Positions 34,317-41,944 of a DNA stretch of 64,000 nt are shown here, piece after piece (the first letter of the stretch is position 1; each line of letters starts with the position of its first letter). Source of the stretch: Solirubrobacter taibaiensis (GTDB taxonomy: Bacteria; Actinomycetota; Thermoleophilia; Solirubrobacterales; Solirubrobacteraceae); NCBI GenBank assembly GCA_027587225.1, contig JAPDDQ010000011.1, positions 62,001-126,000 of the forward strand. Reading direction: 5' to 3'. The notes below the pieces were generated by a model. That model had not been told where the DNA came from and did not search any database. It saw only the letters and a list, made by a program, of their open reading frames with translations. The position numbers were made by a program, and so were the translations under genes.

Positions 34317-35833
34317 GCGGCAAGGGCGGTGGCGGCGGCGGCAAGGGCGGATCCCGCGGGTCCGGCAAGTCAAGCGGCGGCTCCGGCCGCGGCGGTGGCA
34401 GCGGTTCCGGTCGCGGCGGAAGCGGCGGACGTTCCGGCGGCGGCCGCAGCGACGGCGGCTACAGCGGCTACACCGGCGGCGGTCGTTCGGGCGGCTCTGG
34501 CGGTCGCTCCGGCGGCGGTTCGGGCGGCGGCGGCCGTTCGGGCGGTAGCGGCGGCAGCTCGGGCGGCGGTCGTTCTGGCGGTTACGGCGGCGGCTCAGGC
34601 GGCGGCGGCCGTTCGGGCGGCAGCGGCGGCGGCTCGGGCGGCGGTGGCGGCTACAGCGGCGGCTCCGGCGGCGGCCGTTCCGGCAGCGGTGGCGGCTACG
34701 GCGGCGGTTCGGGCGGCAGTGGCCGCTCAGGCGGCAGCGGTGGCGGCTACGGCGGCTCAGGCGGCGGCGGCCGTTCGGGCGGCAGCGGTGGCGGCTACGG
34801 CGGTTCGGGCGGCAGTGGCCGCTCAGGCGGCAGCGGCGGTGGCTACGGCGGCTCAGGCGGCGGTGGCCGTTCGGGCGGCGGCTACGGCGGTTCGGGCGGC
34901 AGTGGCCGTTCGGGCGGCAGCGGCGGCTATGGCGGTCGTTCGGGCGGCGGTGGCGGATACGGCGGCGGTTCGGGCGGCAGCGGTCGCCACAGCGGCGGTC
35001 GGTCCGGCGGCACCGGCTACGGCGGTCGTCCCGGTGGCGGGTCCGGTCGCGAGGGGTACGGCAGCGGTCCCGGTCGCCCCGATGGCGGCGGCGCTCCCAC
35101 CTCGTTCGCGCCGGAGCCCCCCGAGGGTGCGGTCACGTCGCGCAAGATGGTCATCTACGGCGTCCACCCGGTCGAGGAGGCGCTGCGTGGGCGACGCAAG
35201 GTCCACCGCATCTGGGCCACCGAGCCCGGGTCGTGGGGCGACGCGAAGGTGACGATCGTCTCCGCGGATGAGATCAGCGAGCGCGCGGAGACCGAATCCC
35301 ACCAGGGCGTGGCAGCGCTCGTCGACCCGTACCCGTACGTGGACGCGGTCGACCTGCTGGCGGTCGAGAACCCGCTCCTGATCGCGCTCGACGAGATCAC
35401 CGACCCGCAGAACCTGGGGGCGGTCGCCCGGACCGCCGAGGGCGTCGGGGCGACCGGGCTGATCATCCCCGAGCGCCGGTCGGCGGAGGTCACGCCGGCG
35501 GTGTGCAAGGCGTCGGCGGGCGCGGTCGAGCATCTGAAGATCGCGCGCGTCAAGAACCTCGCCGACTTCCTCGCCGAGGCGAAGGAGAAGGAGTGCTGGG
35601 TCTACGGCGCGTCCGCGGGTTCGAAGACCACGTACGACCAGCCCGACTACAGCGGCGGCGTCGTCGCGGTGCTCGGCGCTGAGGGCAAAGGGCTCAGGCC
35701 TCGAGTGGCCTCGATGTGCGACGACCTGGTGTCGCTGCCGCTGCTCGGCAACGTCGAATCGCTGAACGTCAGTGCGACCGCTGCGGTCCTGCTGTACCGG
35801 ATCTTGCAGTACCGACTTGACGCATCGACATAA
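34313..35833 (+). CDS. rlmB: 23S rRNA (guanosine-2'-O-)-methyltransferase RlmB-like, with long Gly/Ser/Arg-rich N-terminus
   Basis: A 506-residue SPOUT methyltransferase. The C-terminal 240 residues are an ordinary TrmH/RlmB enzyme: VIYGVHPVEEALRGR substrate-binding domain, then the knot with LDEITDPQNLGAVARTAEGV, AVLGAEGKGLRPRV and LGNVESLNVSATAAVLLY. The first 265 residues are almost only Gly, Ser, Arg and Tyr in approximate 16-residue repeats such as GRSGGSGGGYGGSGG, an RGG/RGY-like disordered tail that would bind RNA. It overlaps cysS by ATGA, the usual cysS–rlmB pairing in actinobacteria. Confidence 0.9.
   Translation: MSGKGGGGGGKGGSRGSGKSSGGSGRGGGSGSGRGGSGGRSGGGRSDGGYSGYTGGGRSGGSGGRSGGGSGGGGRSGGSGGSSGGGRSGGYGGGSGGGGRSGGSGGGSGGGGGYSGGSGGGRSGSGGGYGGGSGGSGRSGGSGGGYGGSGGGGRSGGSGGGYGGSGGSGRSGGSGGGYGGSGGGGRSGGGYGGSGGSGRSGGSGGYGGRSGGGGGYGGGSGGSGRHSGGRSGGTGYGGRPGGGSGREGYGSGPGRPDGGGAPTSFAPEPPEGAVTSRKMVIYGVHPVEEALRGRRKVHRIWATEPGSWGDAKVTIVSADEISERAETESHQGVAALVDPYPYVDAVDLLAVENPLLIALDEITDPQNLGAVARTAEGVGATGLIIPERRSAEVTPAVCKASAGAVEHLKIARVKNLADFLAEAKEKECWVYGASAGSKTTYDQPDYSGGVVAVLGAEGKGLRPRVASMCDDLVSLPLLGNVESLNVSATAAVLLYRILQYRLDAST
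34316..35090 (+). repeat. Low-complexity repeat region encoding the Gly/Ser/Arg tail of RlmB
   Basis: Units of about 48 bases, based on GGCGGC/GGTGGC and TCxGGCGGC runs, repeat imperfectly, for example from 34729 to 34870. The codons vary (TCA, TCG, AGC; CGT, CGC) so it is maintained at protein level, not only by slippage. Unequal recombination is likely to change its length between strains. Confidence 0.8.
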
Positions 35834-35858
35834 CCCTGCTTTCCTGAGGCTTCATCAA

Positions 35859-35955
35859 GGTGAGCTTAAGGGTTAGCGATGGCCCGGCAGCTCACCGTCT
35901 ATCCCTGGCGCCGCGGGAGGTGTGCGCCACAAGCGTTCAGGCCAGTGATGGCCTG
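35859..35955 (+). promoter_or_regulatory. Two hairpins in the leader of the sigma-factor gene
   Basis: GGTGAGCT (35859–35866) pairs with AGCTCACC (35889–35896), and CAGGCCA (35938–35944) pairs with TGGCCTG (35949–35955). The second hairpin's 3' arm touches the ribosome site GGAAAGG (35955–35961), which lies 11 bases before the GTG at 35973. Confidence 0.45.
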
Positions 35956-35972
35956 GAAAGGTCTCTGCGCTC

Positions 35973-36623
35973 GTGGCACGAATTGCTCCCACAAAGTCTC
36001 AAGCTCAAGTTCAGCTTGATGATCAGTATCTTCTCGCTCTGGCCCGTCAGGGCTCTCCAGACGCTTACGACCGGCTCGTCCGGCGCTACGCGTCCTTCGT
36101 GCGCCTGAAGGCGTCGTCGTACTTCCTCGTCGGCGGTGACAACGAGGATCTGCACCAGGAGGGCCTGGTCGGCCTCTACAAGGCGATCCGCGATTTCCGG
36201 CCGGACCGCGAGTCCTCGTTCCGCAACTTCGCCGAGCTGTGCATCACGCGGCAGATCATCACCGCGGTCAAGACCGCGACGCGCAACAAGCACACGCCGC
36301 TCAACGGCTACGTGTCCTTCAGCTCGACGCCGGCCGGCGCGTCGGAGAACGAGCCGAGCCTCGATGAGATGATCCCGGGCTCGACCGTGCACGACCCGGT
36401 CAACCAGGTGATCTCCTCCGAGGAGCTGCGGTCGCTCGTCGCCTGCCTCTCGACGGTGCTTTCAGACCTCGAGTCCCGCGTGCTGTCGCTCTACCTCGAC
36501 GGTCACTCGTACACGGACATCGGCGAGCGGCTCGGTTGCGACTGCAAGACGGTCGACAACGCGTTGCAGCGCGTCAAGCGCAAGGTCGGCGCGCACCTGA
36601 ATTCGCGCGCCGTTCTGAACTAG
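35973..36623 (+). CDS. RNA polymerase sigma factor, SigH-like sigma-70 family
   Basis: A 216-residue sigma factor with region 2 (DAYDRLVRRYASFVRLKASS; EDLHQEGLVGLYKAIRDF) and region 4 (LSDLESRVLSLYLDGHSYTD; LGCDCKTVDNALQRVKRKV). Length and sequence resemble Bacillus SigH (218 residues, stationary-phase/sporulation sigma) more than ECF factors, since a short region 3-like linker is present. GTG 35973 is chosen with GGAAAGG upstream. The pairing with rlmB–cysS is also seen in other actinobacteria. Function in this organism is unknown; it is not proof of sporulation. Confidence 0.86.
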   Translation: MARIAPTKSQAQVQLDDQYLLALARQGSPDAYDRLVRRYASFVRLKASSYFLVGGDNEDLHQEGLVGLYKAIRDFRPDRESSFRNFAELCITRQIITAVKTATRNKHTPLNGYVSFSSTPAGASENEPSLDEMIPGSTVHDPVNQVISSEELRSLVACLSTVLSDLESRVLSLYLDGHSYTDIGERLGCDCKTVDNALQRVKRKVGAHLNSRAVLN

Positions 36624-36641
36624 GCCGCTCATACTGTTCTC

Positions 36642-37001
36642 ATGCTCTGGCTCCTCATCGTCCTGATCCTGTTCGCCGTCCTTGTCGGCGGCGGCATCAT
36701 CGCCCGCAATCGGCAGCTGTCCCGCACCCGCCCCGCGTTCGAGCGTGCGCTCGCGCAGGTGGAGCAGGATCTCGTCGCTGCCGCGGCGACCGATCGTGGC
36801 TGGGATCGCTCGATCCTCGAAGCTGCTGCGCGACAGCTCGTCGCCGAGCGCTTCGGGACCGATCCCGAGCAGCTGACGCTTGTCGAGGTCATCGACAAGC
36901 CGGGCACCGACCAGGACCAAGCGGTCTTCACCGCCCATGTGGGCGGCAAGCCGGAGCGTGTCGTGCTGGGTCGCCGTGAGGGCGACTGGGTGCCCGCCTA
37001 A
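36642..37001 (+). CDS. Small single-pass membrane protein of unknown function
   Basis: A 119-residue protein with one N-terminal membrane helix (LWLLIVLILFAVLVGGGII) and a soluble acidic domain (about 25–119, RPAFERALAQVEQDLVAAAA; FGTDPEQLTLVEVIDKPGTD). A CATACT hexamer (36630–36635) six bases before ATG may be its leaderless −10. It converges on the LOG gene with a four-base overlap. No family is recognised. Confidence 0.65.
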   Translation: MLWLLIVLILFAVLVGGGIIARNRQLSRTRPAFERALAQVEQDLVAAAATDRGWDRSILEAAARQLVAERFGTDPEQLTLVEVIDKPGTDQDQAVFTAHVGGKPERVVLGRREGDWVPA

Positions 37002-37723
37002 GCGGCGCGGCGGTGGTTGCGGGGGCGCCGGTGCTCGACCGCGTCGAGCGCCCCGTGACAGTCGTTGGGGTCGTCCGTGACGACCAGCGCCTCGACGTCG
37101 GTCGGGTTGATGTACCCGTCCTCGAGCATCGAGTGCTTGAGCCAGTGCAGTAGGCCGGACCAATATCCGCTGTCGAACAGCACGATCGGGAAGTACCGGA
37201 TCTTCTGCGTCTGGCGCAGCGTCGCTGCCTCGAACAACTCGTCGAGCGTGCCGAACCCGCCCGGGAAGACCACGAACCCGCTGGCGTAACGGACGAACAT
37301 CACCTTCCGCGTGAAGAAGTAATGGAAGTTGATGCCGATGTCGCAGTAGTCGTTGAGCGACTGCTCGTGCGGGAGCTCGATCCCGAGGCCGATGCTCGTC
37401 GCGCCGACGTCCTGCGCGCCGCGATTGGCGGCCTCCATGATCCCGGGGCCACCGCCGGTGATGATCGAATAGCCCTGCTCGCCCAGGTGGCGGGCGAGTG
37501 CTCGAGCCTGGGCGTAGCGCGGGTGATCCTTCGGGGTCCGGGCGGAGCCGAAGATCGACACCGCCTTCCCGACGTGGTTCAGCTGCCGGAAGCCCTCCCG
37601 TAGCTCGTCCTGGATGCGCAGGACGCGCTGCGCGTCCGTGTACTCGGAGAGGATCGCGAGCGTCTCGGCCTCGAGCAGCTCCTCGTCGTCCGAGGTGGGG
37701 TGGCGGGGTTCCGGCTGCGTCAC
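36998..37723 (-). CDS. LOG-family protein (cytokinin-riboside-monophosphate phosphoribohydrolase type)
   Basis: A 241-residue Rossmann-like nucleotide hydrolase. The LOG signatures are present: GSARTPKDHPRYAQARALAR, GGGPGIMEAANRGAQDVGA and PGGFGTLDELFEAATL (PGGxGTxxE). LOG enzymes split AMP-type nucleotides, as in cytokinin activation and nucleotide salvage. GTG 37723 is chosen because a TACCCT hexamer ends seven bases before it; a longer open frame upstream would overlap the DUF2339 gene. Subfamily is the bacterial TIGR00730 type, a general assignment. Confidence 0.9.
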   Translation of the reverse strand: MTQPEPRHPTSDDEELLEAETLAILSEYTDAQRVLRIQDELREGFRQLNHVGKAVSIFGSARTPKDHPRYAQARALARHLGEQGYSIITGGGPGIMEAANRGAQDVGATSIGLGIELPHEQSLNDYCDIGINFHYFFTRKVMFVRYASGFVVFPGGFGTLDELFEAATLRQTQKIRYFPIVLFDSGYWSGLLHWLKHSMLEDGYINPTDVEALVVTDDPNDCHGALDAVEHRRPRNHRRAA

Positions 37724-37728
37724 CTGAT

Positions 37729-39990
37729 TCAGGGTAGGGGTCGCGGACGCACTCGCTGCCAGGTGAACGCGCCGAGCAGCAGCAGGACGCCGAACACGAT
37801 GAAGCTCGCGACCCGCGCGAGGCTGTCGAGCTCGGACAGGTCGTAGACGAAGACCTTCGCCGCCGTCACCGCGATGAAGCCGAGTCCGACGAGGCGAAGC
37901 GTCTTGTCGTCTCGGACCAGACCGAAGATCAGCGCGCCGACCCCGGTGAGCGCCCACAAGATGCTGAGGAACGTCTGGCCGAGCGCGACCACCTCGACGC
38001 TCGCCAGATACAGGACCGCGACCGGGGCGACCTTGCGGCCGAGCGGGGTGGCGAGGAGCGCCGCAGTGACCGCGACGAGGGCCACGGCGGCCTCGAGGGG
38101 CCGGTCGAGCCCGTCGATCAGCGCGATCGGCGGTGCGAGCACGTAGAGCGCATGCGCGGCGGCCAGGGCGACGAACGCGAGCGAGGCCCGCTGGCTGATC
38201 AGCGCGAGCAGCCCGGCCTCGGTGGCGAGCGCGAGCGTCAGCGGCAGCCCTTCGAGCGTGAGCCCCGTGAACTGCGCCAGCGCGGTGAGGGCGAGCACGT
38301 CGAGCAGGAACACGCCGGAGAGGCGGGCGGCGAGGAACGCGATCGCGCCGATGGTCGCGACGGCGACGAGCGCCTCGGTCGTCGGCGTGGCGCCGGCGAG
38401 CGCCTCCAGCGGCGCCTCGGTCGCGAGCGTGTGCCCGATGGCGAGGACCAGTTGCGCGACGAGCCCGAGCGCGGCGAAGTACCAGTCGACGGTCGCGGGA
38501 CGGCCGAGCACGGCGTCGCAGGCCCGCGCGACGAGGCGGTTGCGCGGCGCGAAGTCGGGCGCGGCGTCGTCGCCCACGCGCTCGCGGCCCGGCACCGCGC
38601 TGGGCGACAACGTGAAGGTGGAGCCGAGCTCGGCAGCGAGCTGGTCCATCGCGGCCGGGCGGCGGCGGGCGCCGAGCAGCGCGGCGAAGGCGAGGACCGG
38701 GCCGGCCCAGCCGAGCACGACGGGCAGGCCGGACGTCAGCGAGGCGAGCGCGAGGTCCGCCAGGCCGACGCCGATGCCGAGCGTGATCAGCGCGACCGGG
38801 CGCGAGACGCGCGGCGCGCGGGTGAGGGCGAGGCCGACGATCGCGTGGGTGGCGGCGATCGCGATGAACCAGTGCTCGTCCCAGTGCCCGAGCACGAGCA
38901 GGGCGGCGTTCGCGGCCAGCAGGAAGGCGCTGCTGAGGTTCAGGCCAGGGCGGCGAGCTTCGAGGCCGACGGCGAGCGCGGCGTTCAGGGCGCCGAACAC
39001 GGCCAGCACGGCGACGACCGACTCAGCGCCGTCCGCCCACGCGGCGAACTGCAGCGTCGCGAGCGCGAACGCGGCCCACGCGAGCGCGTACCAGCGCTGC
39101 CAGACGACCACGGCGATCGTCGCCGTGTACGCGATCGCGAGGTAGACGACGCCTTCGTCGATGGCGCCGAGCGCCGCGGGGGCGAACAGTGCGCCGAGCA
39201 GGCCGAGCCAGCCCATGAGGGTCGCGTTCCAGCGCGTGGCGAGGTACGTCGCGGCGGCGCCGACGATCGCCGCGCCGGCGAGCGCGACGGTCGTGGGGAC
39301 GAGCTCGTAGACCGCGCCCGCGATCAGGATCGTGCCGAACAGGCCGGCGACGCCGACGGCGGCCGCGGCGAGCGCGGCCTCGGTGCGGTCCTTGTGCTCG
39401 CGCAGCCAGATGCCTGTGCCGAGCAGGCCGGCGGAGAGCAGGCCGGCGAGGACCGTGCGCGCGCCCTCGCCGAGCCAGCCGCGGGAGATGGCGATGGTCA
39501 GCAGGAAGGCGAGGCCCGCCAGGATCGCGATGCCGCCGAGCCAGGCCAGCACCGAGCCGCCGAGCACGTCCTCGAGGTCGCGCTGTGGCTTGGCGGGCCG
39601 TGCCGGCGGCGTCCAGGTCGCGCGGGGCTGGGAGGTCGGGCCCGCGCCGGGGGTGGCCGAGCCGGACGAGGGCGGGCCATACGAAGACGCGCCGGGAGTG
39701 GCGGCGCCGGGCGAGGCCGGGTCGTACGAGGGTTCACCGGGGGCGGCGGCGCCCGGCGAGGGAGTGTCGAACGGGGACGCGCCGGGGGTGGCGGCGCCGG
39801 GCGAAGGCGCCGGCCATGACGGGTCCGGGGCGCGGCCGAGGTCCGGCCAGGCCGATCGGCCGGCGCTCTCGCGGCCCGGCGCCTCGGGCCGGCCCGGGTT
39901 CCAGCTCTTGCGCCCCGCTTCAAGGTCGCGAACGCGTTCCTCGAGCGCGGCGGCGTGGTCCTCCAAGGCGGCGATGCGGTCCTCGACCAT
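37729..39990 (-). CDS. DUF2339 multi-pass membrane protein
   Basis: A 753-residue integral membrane protein. It has an N-terminal coiled coil (VEDRIAALEDHAAALEERVR), a cytosolic Pro/Gly/Ala linker of 17–18-residue repeats (SPGAATPGASPFDTP; SPGAAAPGEPSYDP), and then about 20 or more membrane helices from residue 145 (VLAWLGGIAILAGLAFLLTI) to the end. This is the DUF2339 family architecture; no function is known. The start ATG (39990) has a GGAGC ribosome site. It is divergent from a TetR gene, with a TetR-like palindrome just upstream of its start. Confidence 0.88.
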   Translation of the reverse strand: MVEDRIAALEDHAAALEERVRDLEAGRKSWNPGRPEAPGRESAGRSAWPDLGRAPDPSWPAPSPGAATPGASPFDTPSPGAAAPGEPSYDPASPGAATPGASSYGPPSSGSATPGAGPTSQPRATWTPPARPAKPQRDLEDVLGGSVLAWLGGIAILAGLAFLLTIAISRGWLGEGARTVLAGLLSAGLLGTGIWLREHKDRTEAALAAAAVGVAGLFGTILIAGAVYELVPTTVALAGAAIVGAAATYLATRWNATLMGWLGLLGALFAPAALGAIDEGVVYLAIAYTATIAVVVWQRWYALAWAAFALATLQFAAWADGAESVVAVLAVFGALNAALAVGLEARRPGLNLSSAFLLAANAALLVLGHWDEHWFIAIAATHAIVGLALTRAPRVSRPVALITLGIGVGLADLALASLTSGLPVVLGWAGPVLAFAALLGARRRPAAMDQLAAELGSTFTLSPSAVPGRERVGDDAAPDFAPRNRLVARACDAVLGRPATVDWYFAALGLVAQLVLAIGHTLATEAPLEALAGATPTTEALVAVATIGAIAFLAARLSGVFLLDVLALTALAQFTGLTLEGLPLTLALATEAGLLALISQRASLAFVALAAAHALYVLAPPIALIDGLDRPLEAAVALVAVTAALLATPLGRKVAPVAVLYLASVEVVALGQTFLSILWALTGVGALIFGLVRDDKTLRLVGLGFIAVTAAKVFVYDLSELDSLARVASFIVFGVLLLLGAFTWQRVRPRPLP
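37731..37736 (-). promoter_or_regulatory. −10 hexamer TACCCT, leaderless promoter of the LOG gene
   Basis: On the minus strand TACCCT ends seven bases before the GTG at 37723; it overlaps the last codons of the DUF2339 gene. Confidence 0.5.
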
Positions 39991-40004
39991 TCCAGCTCCC
40001 TTTG

Positions 40005-40023
40005 TTGACCATCGGTCGATAAC
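40005..40023. promoter_or_regulatory. TetR-type operator, copy facing DUF2339
   Basis: GACC-ATC-GGTC core inside TTGACCATCGGTCGATAAC; reversed, it reads GTTATCGACCGATGGTCAA, nearly identical to the second copy at 40057–40074. It lies 15 bases upstream of the DUF2339 ATG. Confidence 0.72.
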
Positions 40024-40056
40024 CGCAATACGTCAGTCGACGCGAAGGGTTACAGC

Positions 40057-40074
40057 GTTATCGACCAACGGTCA
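40057..40074. promoter_or_regulatory. TetR-type operator, copy facing the TetR gene
   Basis: GTTATCGACCAACGGTCA, core GACC-AAC-GGTC, ending two bases before the −10 hexamer TACGCT of the TetR gene (40077–40082). Confidence 0.72.
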
Positions 40075-40076
40075 GG

Positions 40077-40082
40077 TACGCT
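40077..40082 (+). promoter_or_regulatory. −10 hexamer TACGCT, leaderless promoter of the TetR gene
   Basis: TACGCT ends eight bases before the ATG at 40091, immediately after the second operator. Confidence 0.55.
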
Positions 40083-40090
40083 GACCCGAG

Positions 40091-40699
40091 ATGTCCGAAG
40101 GTCCCGCCTACCAGCGGCTCGCCGTCGACGAACGACGGCGCCGGCTCCTCGAGCTCGGGTCGGACCTGTTCACGCGCTTCACCTACGACGAGCTGTCGAT
40201 GGCGAAGATCGCCAAGGAAGCGGGGATCAGCAAGGCGCTGCTCTACCACTACTTCCCGAGCAAGGAGGCGTATTTCGTCGCCACGCTCGAGGAGAAGGCG
40301 AACGAGCTGCAGCAGCGGACGATCCCGGACCCGGACCTGCCGCCGTTCGAGCAGCTGGCGGCGTCACTGGACGAGTACCTGAAGTGGATCGAGGAGAACA
40401 AGTCCTCCTACGACAAGATGATCCGCAACGCGGGGGCGGCGCCGGAAGTGCGCGCGCTGCTGGATCGGGTGCGCACGACGACCGCGCATCGCATCCTCGA
40501 AGGGCTCAGCCCTGGGGGCACGCCGAAACCGCTCCTCCGAACCGCCATCCGCGGCTGGCTCGGCTTCTTGGACGGCGCGTGCCTGGACTGGGTCAATCAC
40601 GGCGACGTGGACAGGGAGACCTTGCACGGCCTCCTGCTGTCCACACTCATCGCCAGCGTCCTCGCGGTCGGCGAGGACGCGCCAAGACCTACGGGTTGA
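40091..40699 (+). CDS. TetR-family regulator, probable regulator of DUF2339
   Basis: A 202-residue regulator. The N-terminal helix-turn-helix is clear: RRRLLELGSDLFTRFTYDEL then MAKIAKEAGISKALLYHYFP. The C-terminal ligand domain is divergent (LLDRVRTTTAHRILEGLSPG). The divergent DUF2339 gene is its likely target, together with itself, because both flanks carry a shared palindrome. The ligand is unknown. It converges with the FKBP gene, overlapping by 11 bases. Confidence 0.9.
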   Translation: MSEGPAYQRLAVDERRRRLLELGSDLFTRFTYDELSMAKIAKEAGISKALLYHYFPSKEAYFVATLEEKANELQQRTIPDPDLPPFEQLAASLDEYLKWIEENKSSYDKMIRNAGAAPEVRALLDRVRTTTAHRILEGLSPGGTPKPLLRTAIRGWLGFLDGACLDWVNHGDVDRETLHGLLLSTLIASVLAVGEDAPRPTG

Positions 40700-41261
40700 T
40701 CTTCTCGAGATCGACGACGAAGACGAGTCCCGCGCCCGGCGGGATCGTCGGGGGCGCGCCGGCGTCGCCGTAGCCGAGGTCGGACGGGATCGTCAGCACG
40801 CGACGCCCGCCTTCCTTCATGCCCGCGACACCCTGGTCCCAGCCGGGGATGACCATGCCGGCGCCGAGCTGGAACTCGAACGGCTCACCACGGTCGAAGG
40901 AGTTGTCGAACGGCGTGCCGTCGGCGAGCAGGACGCCCGAGTACTGGACCTGGACGGTGTCGCCGGCCTTGGCCTCGGCGCCCTTGCCCTCCTCGATGTC
41001 CTCGGAGATGAGCTCGGTGGCCTCGCCACCCGGGACCTTGATCACGGGCTTCTCGCCGACGTCGCCCTCGACCTCGACCTTGTCGCTGGAGCTCTTCACG
41101 TCGTCCGCGGGGGTCGCGGCGGGCGCGGCCTCCTCCGTCGGGGCCGCGGCGGCCTCCTCGGTGGGAGCCGGGGTCGCGGCGGTCTCGGGTTCATCGTCGC
41201 CGCACGCCGCGAAGGCGAGCGCGAGGGCCACAGCGGGCAGGGCTAGTAGATGTCGGCGCAT
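40689..41261 (-). CDS. FKBP-type peptidyl-prolyl isomerase lipoprotein
   Basis: A 190-residue lipoprotein. Signal peptide ALALAFAACGDDEPE with lipobox FAAC; a Thr/Pro/Glu/Ala-rich linker (TPAPTEEAAAAPTEEAAPAA) about 45 residues long; and a C-terminal FKBP domain (GDTVQVQYSGVLLADGTPFD; FQLGAGMVIPGWDQGVAGMK; IPSDLGYGDAGAPPTIPPGA). The FKBP core residues (Y, F, D, V-I-P-G-W) are present, so it should be an active isomerase on the outer face of the membrane, helping fold exported proteins. The long acidic linker is typical for actinobacterial lipoproteins. Confidence 0.92.
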   Translation of the reverse strand: MRRHLLALPAVALALAFAACGDDEPETAATPAPTEEAAAAPTEEAAPAATPADDVKSSSDKVEVEGDVGEKPVIKVPGGEATELISEDIEEGKGAEAKAGDTVQVQYSGVLLADGTPFDNSFDRGEPFEFQLGAGMVIPGWDQGVAGMKEGGRRVLTIPSDLGYGDAGAPPTIPPGAGLVFVVDLEKINP

Positions 41262-41287
41262 AGCGGCGACTCAGGGTAGACGGGCCG

Positions 41288-41917
41288 TCAGCGATCGGTA
41301 CCGAAGATGCGGTCGCCCGCATCGCCGAGACCGGGCCGGATGTAGCCCGTCTCGTCCAGCTCGCGATCGATCGCGGCGGTGACGATCGACACGTCCGGGT
41401 GCGCTTCCCGCAAGGCGGCAACGCCCTCGGGCGCCGCGACCAGGCACACGAAATGGACGCGCCGCGCGCCCGCGCGCTTCATGCGGGCGATGGCCTGGAC
41501 GCCGCTGCCGCCGGTGGCGAGCATCGGGTCCACGACGAAGACCTCGGCGTCCTCCACACCCGACGGGATGTTCTCGTAGTACCCGACGGGCCGGAGCGCT
41601 TCCTCGTCGCGATACATGCCCAGGTGGCCGACGCGCGCCTCCGGGACGAGCCGCAGAAAGCCGTCGACGAGGCCGAGACCCGCGCGCAGGATCGCGATCA
41701 CGAACACCTCGTCCGCGAGTTTGAGCCCGGGCGTGCGCTCGAGCGGCGTCTCGATCTCCACGTCGGCGCCGCGCAGCCCGCGCATCGCCTCGTAGCCGAG
41801 AATGAGCGCCGCGTCCGTCATCGTCTCGCGGAACACGCGGTGCGGCGTGTCCTTGTCACGCAGGATCGAGAGAAGCCGCCGCAGCAGCACGTGATCGACG
41901 ACCGTGACCCCTTCCAT
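41288..41917 (-). CDS. upp: Uracil phosphoribosyltransferase
   Basis: Salvages uracil to UMP with PRPP. Signatures: LLRRLLSILRDKDTPHRVFR, ILRAGLGLVDGFLRLVPEARVGHLGMYRDE, and the PRPP loop VVDPMLATGGSGVQA, ending with GLGDAGDRIFGTDR. Length 209 is standard. The gene has a −10 hexamer TAGGTT seven bases before the ATG, immediately adjacent to that of the divergent fusion gene. It belongs to the nucleoside-salvage block at 41.3–50.9 kb. Confidence 0.97.
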   Translation of the reverse strand: MEGVTVVDHVLLRRLLSILRDKDTPHRVFRETMTDAALILGYEAMRGLRGADVEIETPLERTPGLKLADEVFVIAILRAGLGLVDGFLRLVPEARVGHLGMYRDEEALRPVGYYENIPSGVEDAEVFVVDPMLATGGSGVQAIARMKRAGARRVHFVCLVAAPEGVAALREAHPDVSIVTAAIDRELDETGYIRPGLGDAGDRIFGTDR

Positions 41918-41924
41918 CCCCCGG

Positions 41925-41937
41925 AACCTACTAGTGT
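41925..41937. promoter_or_regulatory. Back-to-back −10 hexamers of upp and the CYTH–CDA gene
   Basis: AACCTA (41925–41930; TAGGTT on the minus strand) and TAGTGT (41932–41937, plus strand) are separated by one base. Each is seven bases from its own start codon. Two polymerases could not occupy both at once, so the two promoters should compete. Confidence 0.65.
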
Positions 41938-41944
41938 CGGGCCG

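Noticed and set aside
34316..35090. CRISPR-like repeat array
   Set aside because: The repetition is a protein-coding Gly/Ser/Arg tract with variable unit length, no unique spacers and no cas genes.
38152..39819. 555-codon plus-strand frame across DUF2339
   Set aside because: Reads as an extreme Arg/Gly/Glu-rich string; the opposite strand codes for the clear multi-helix DUF2339 protein.
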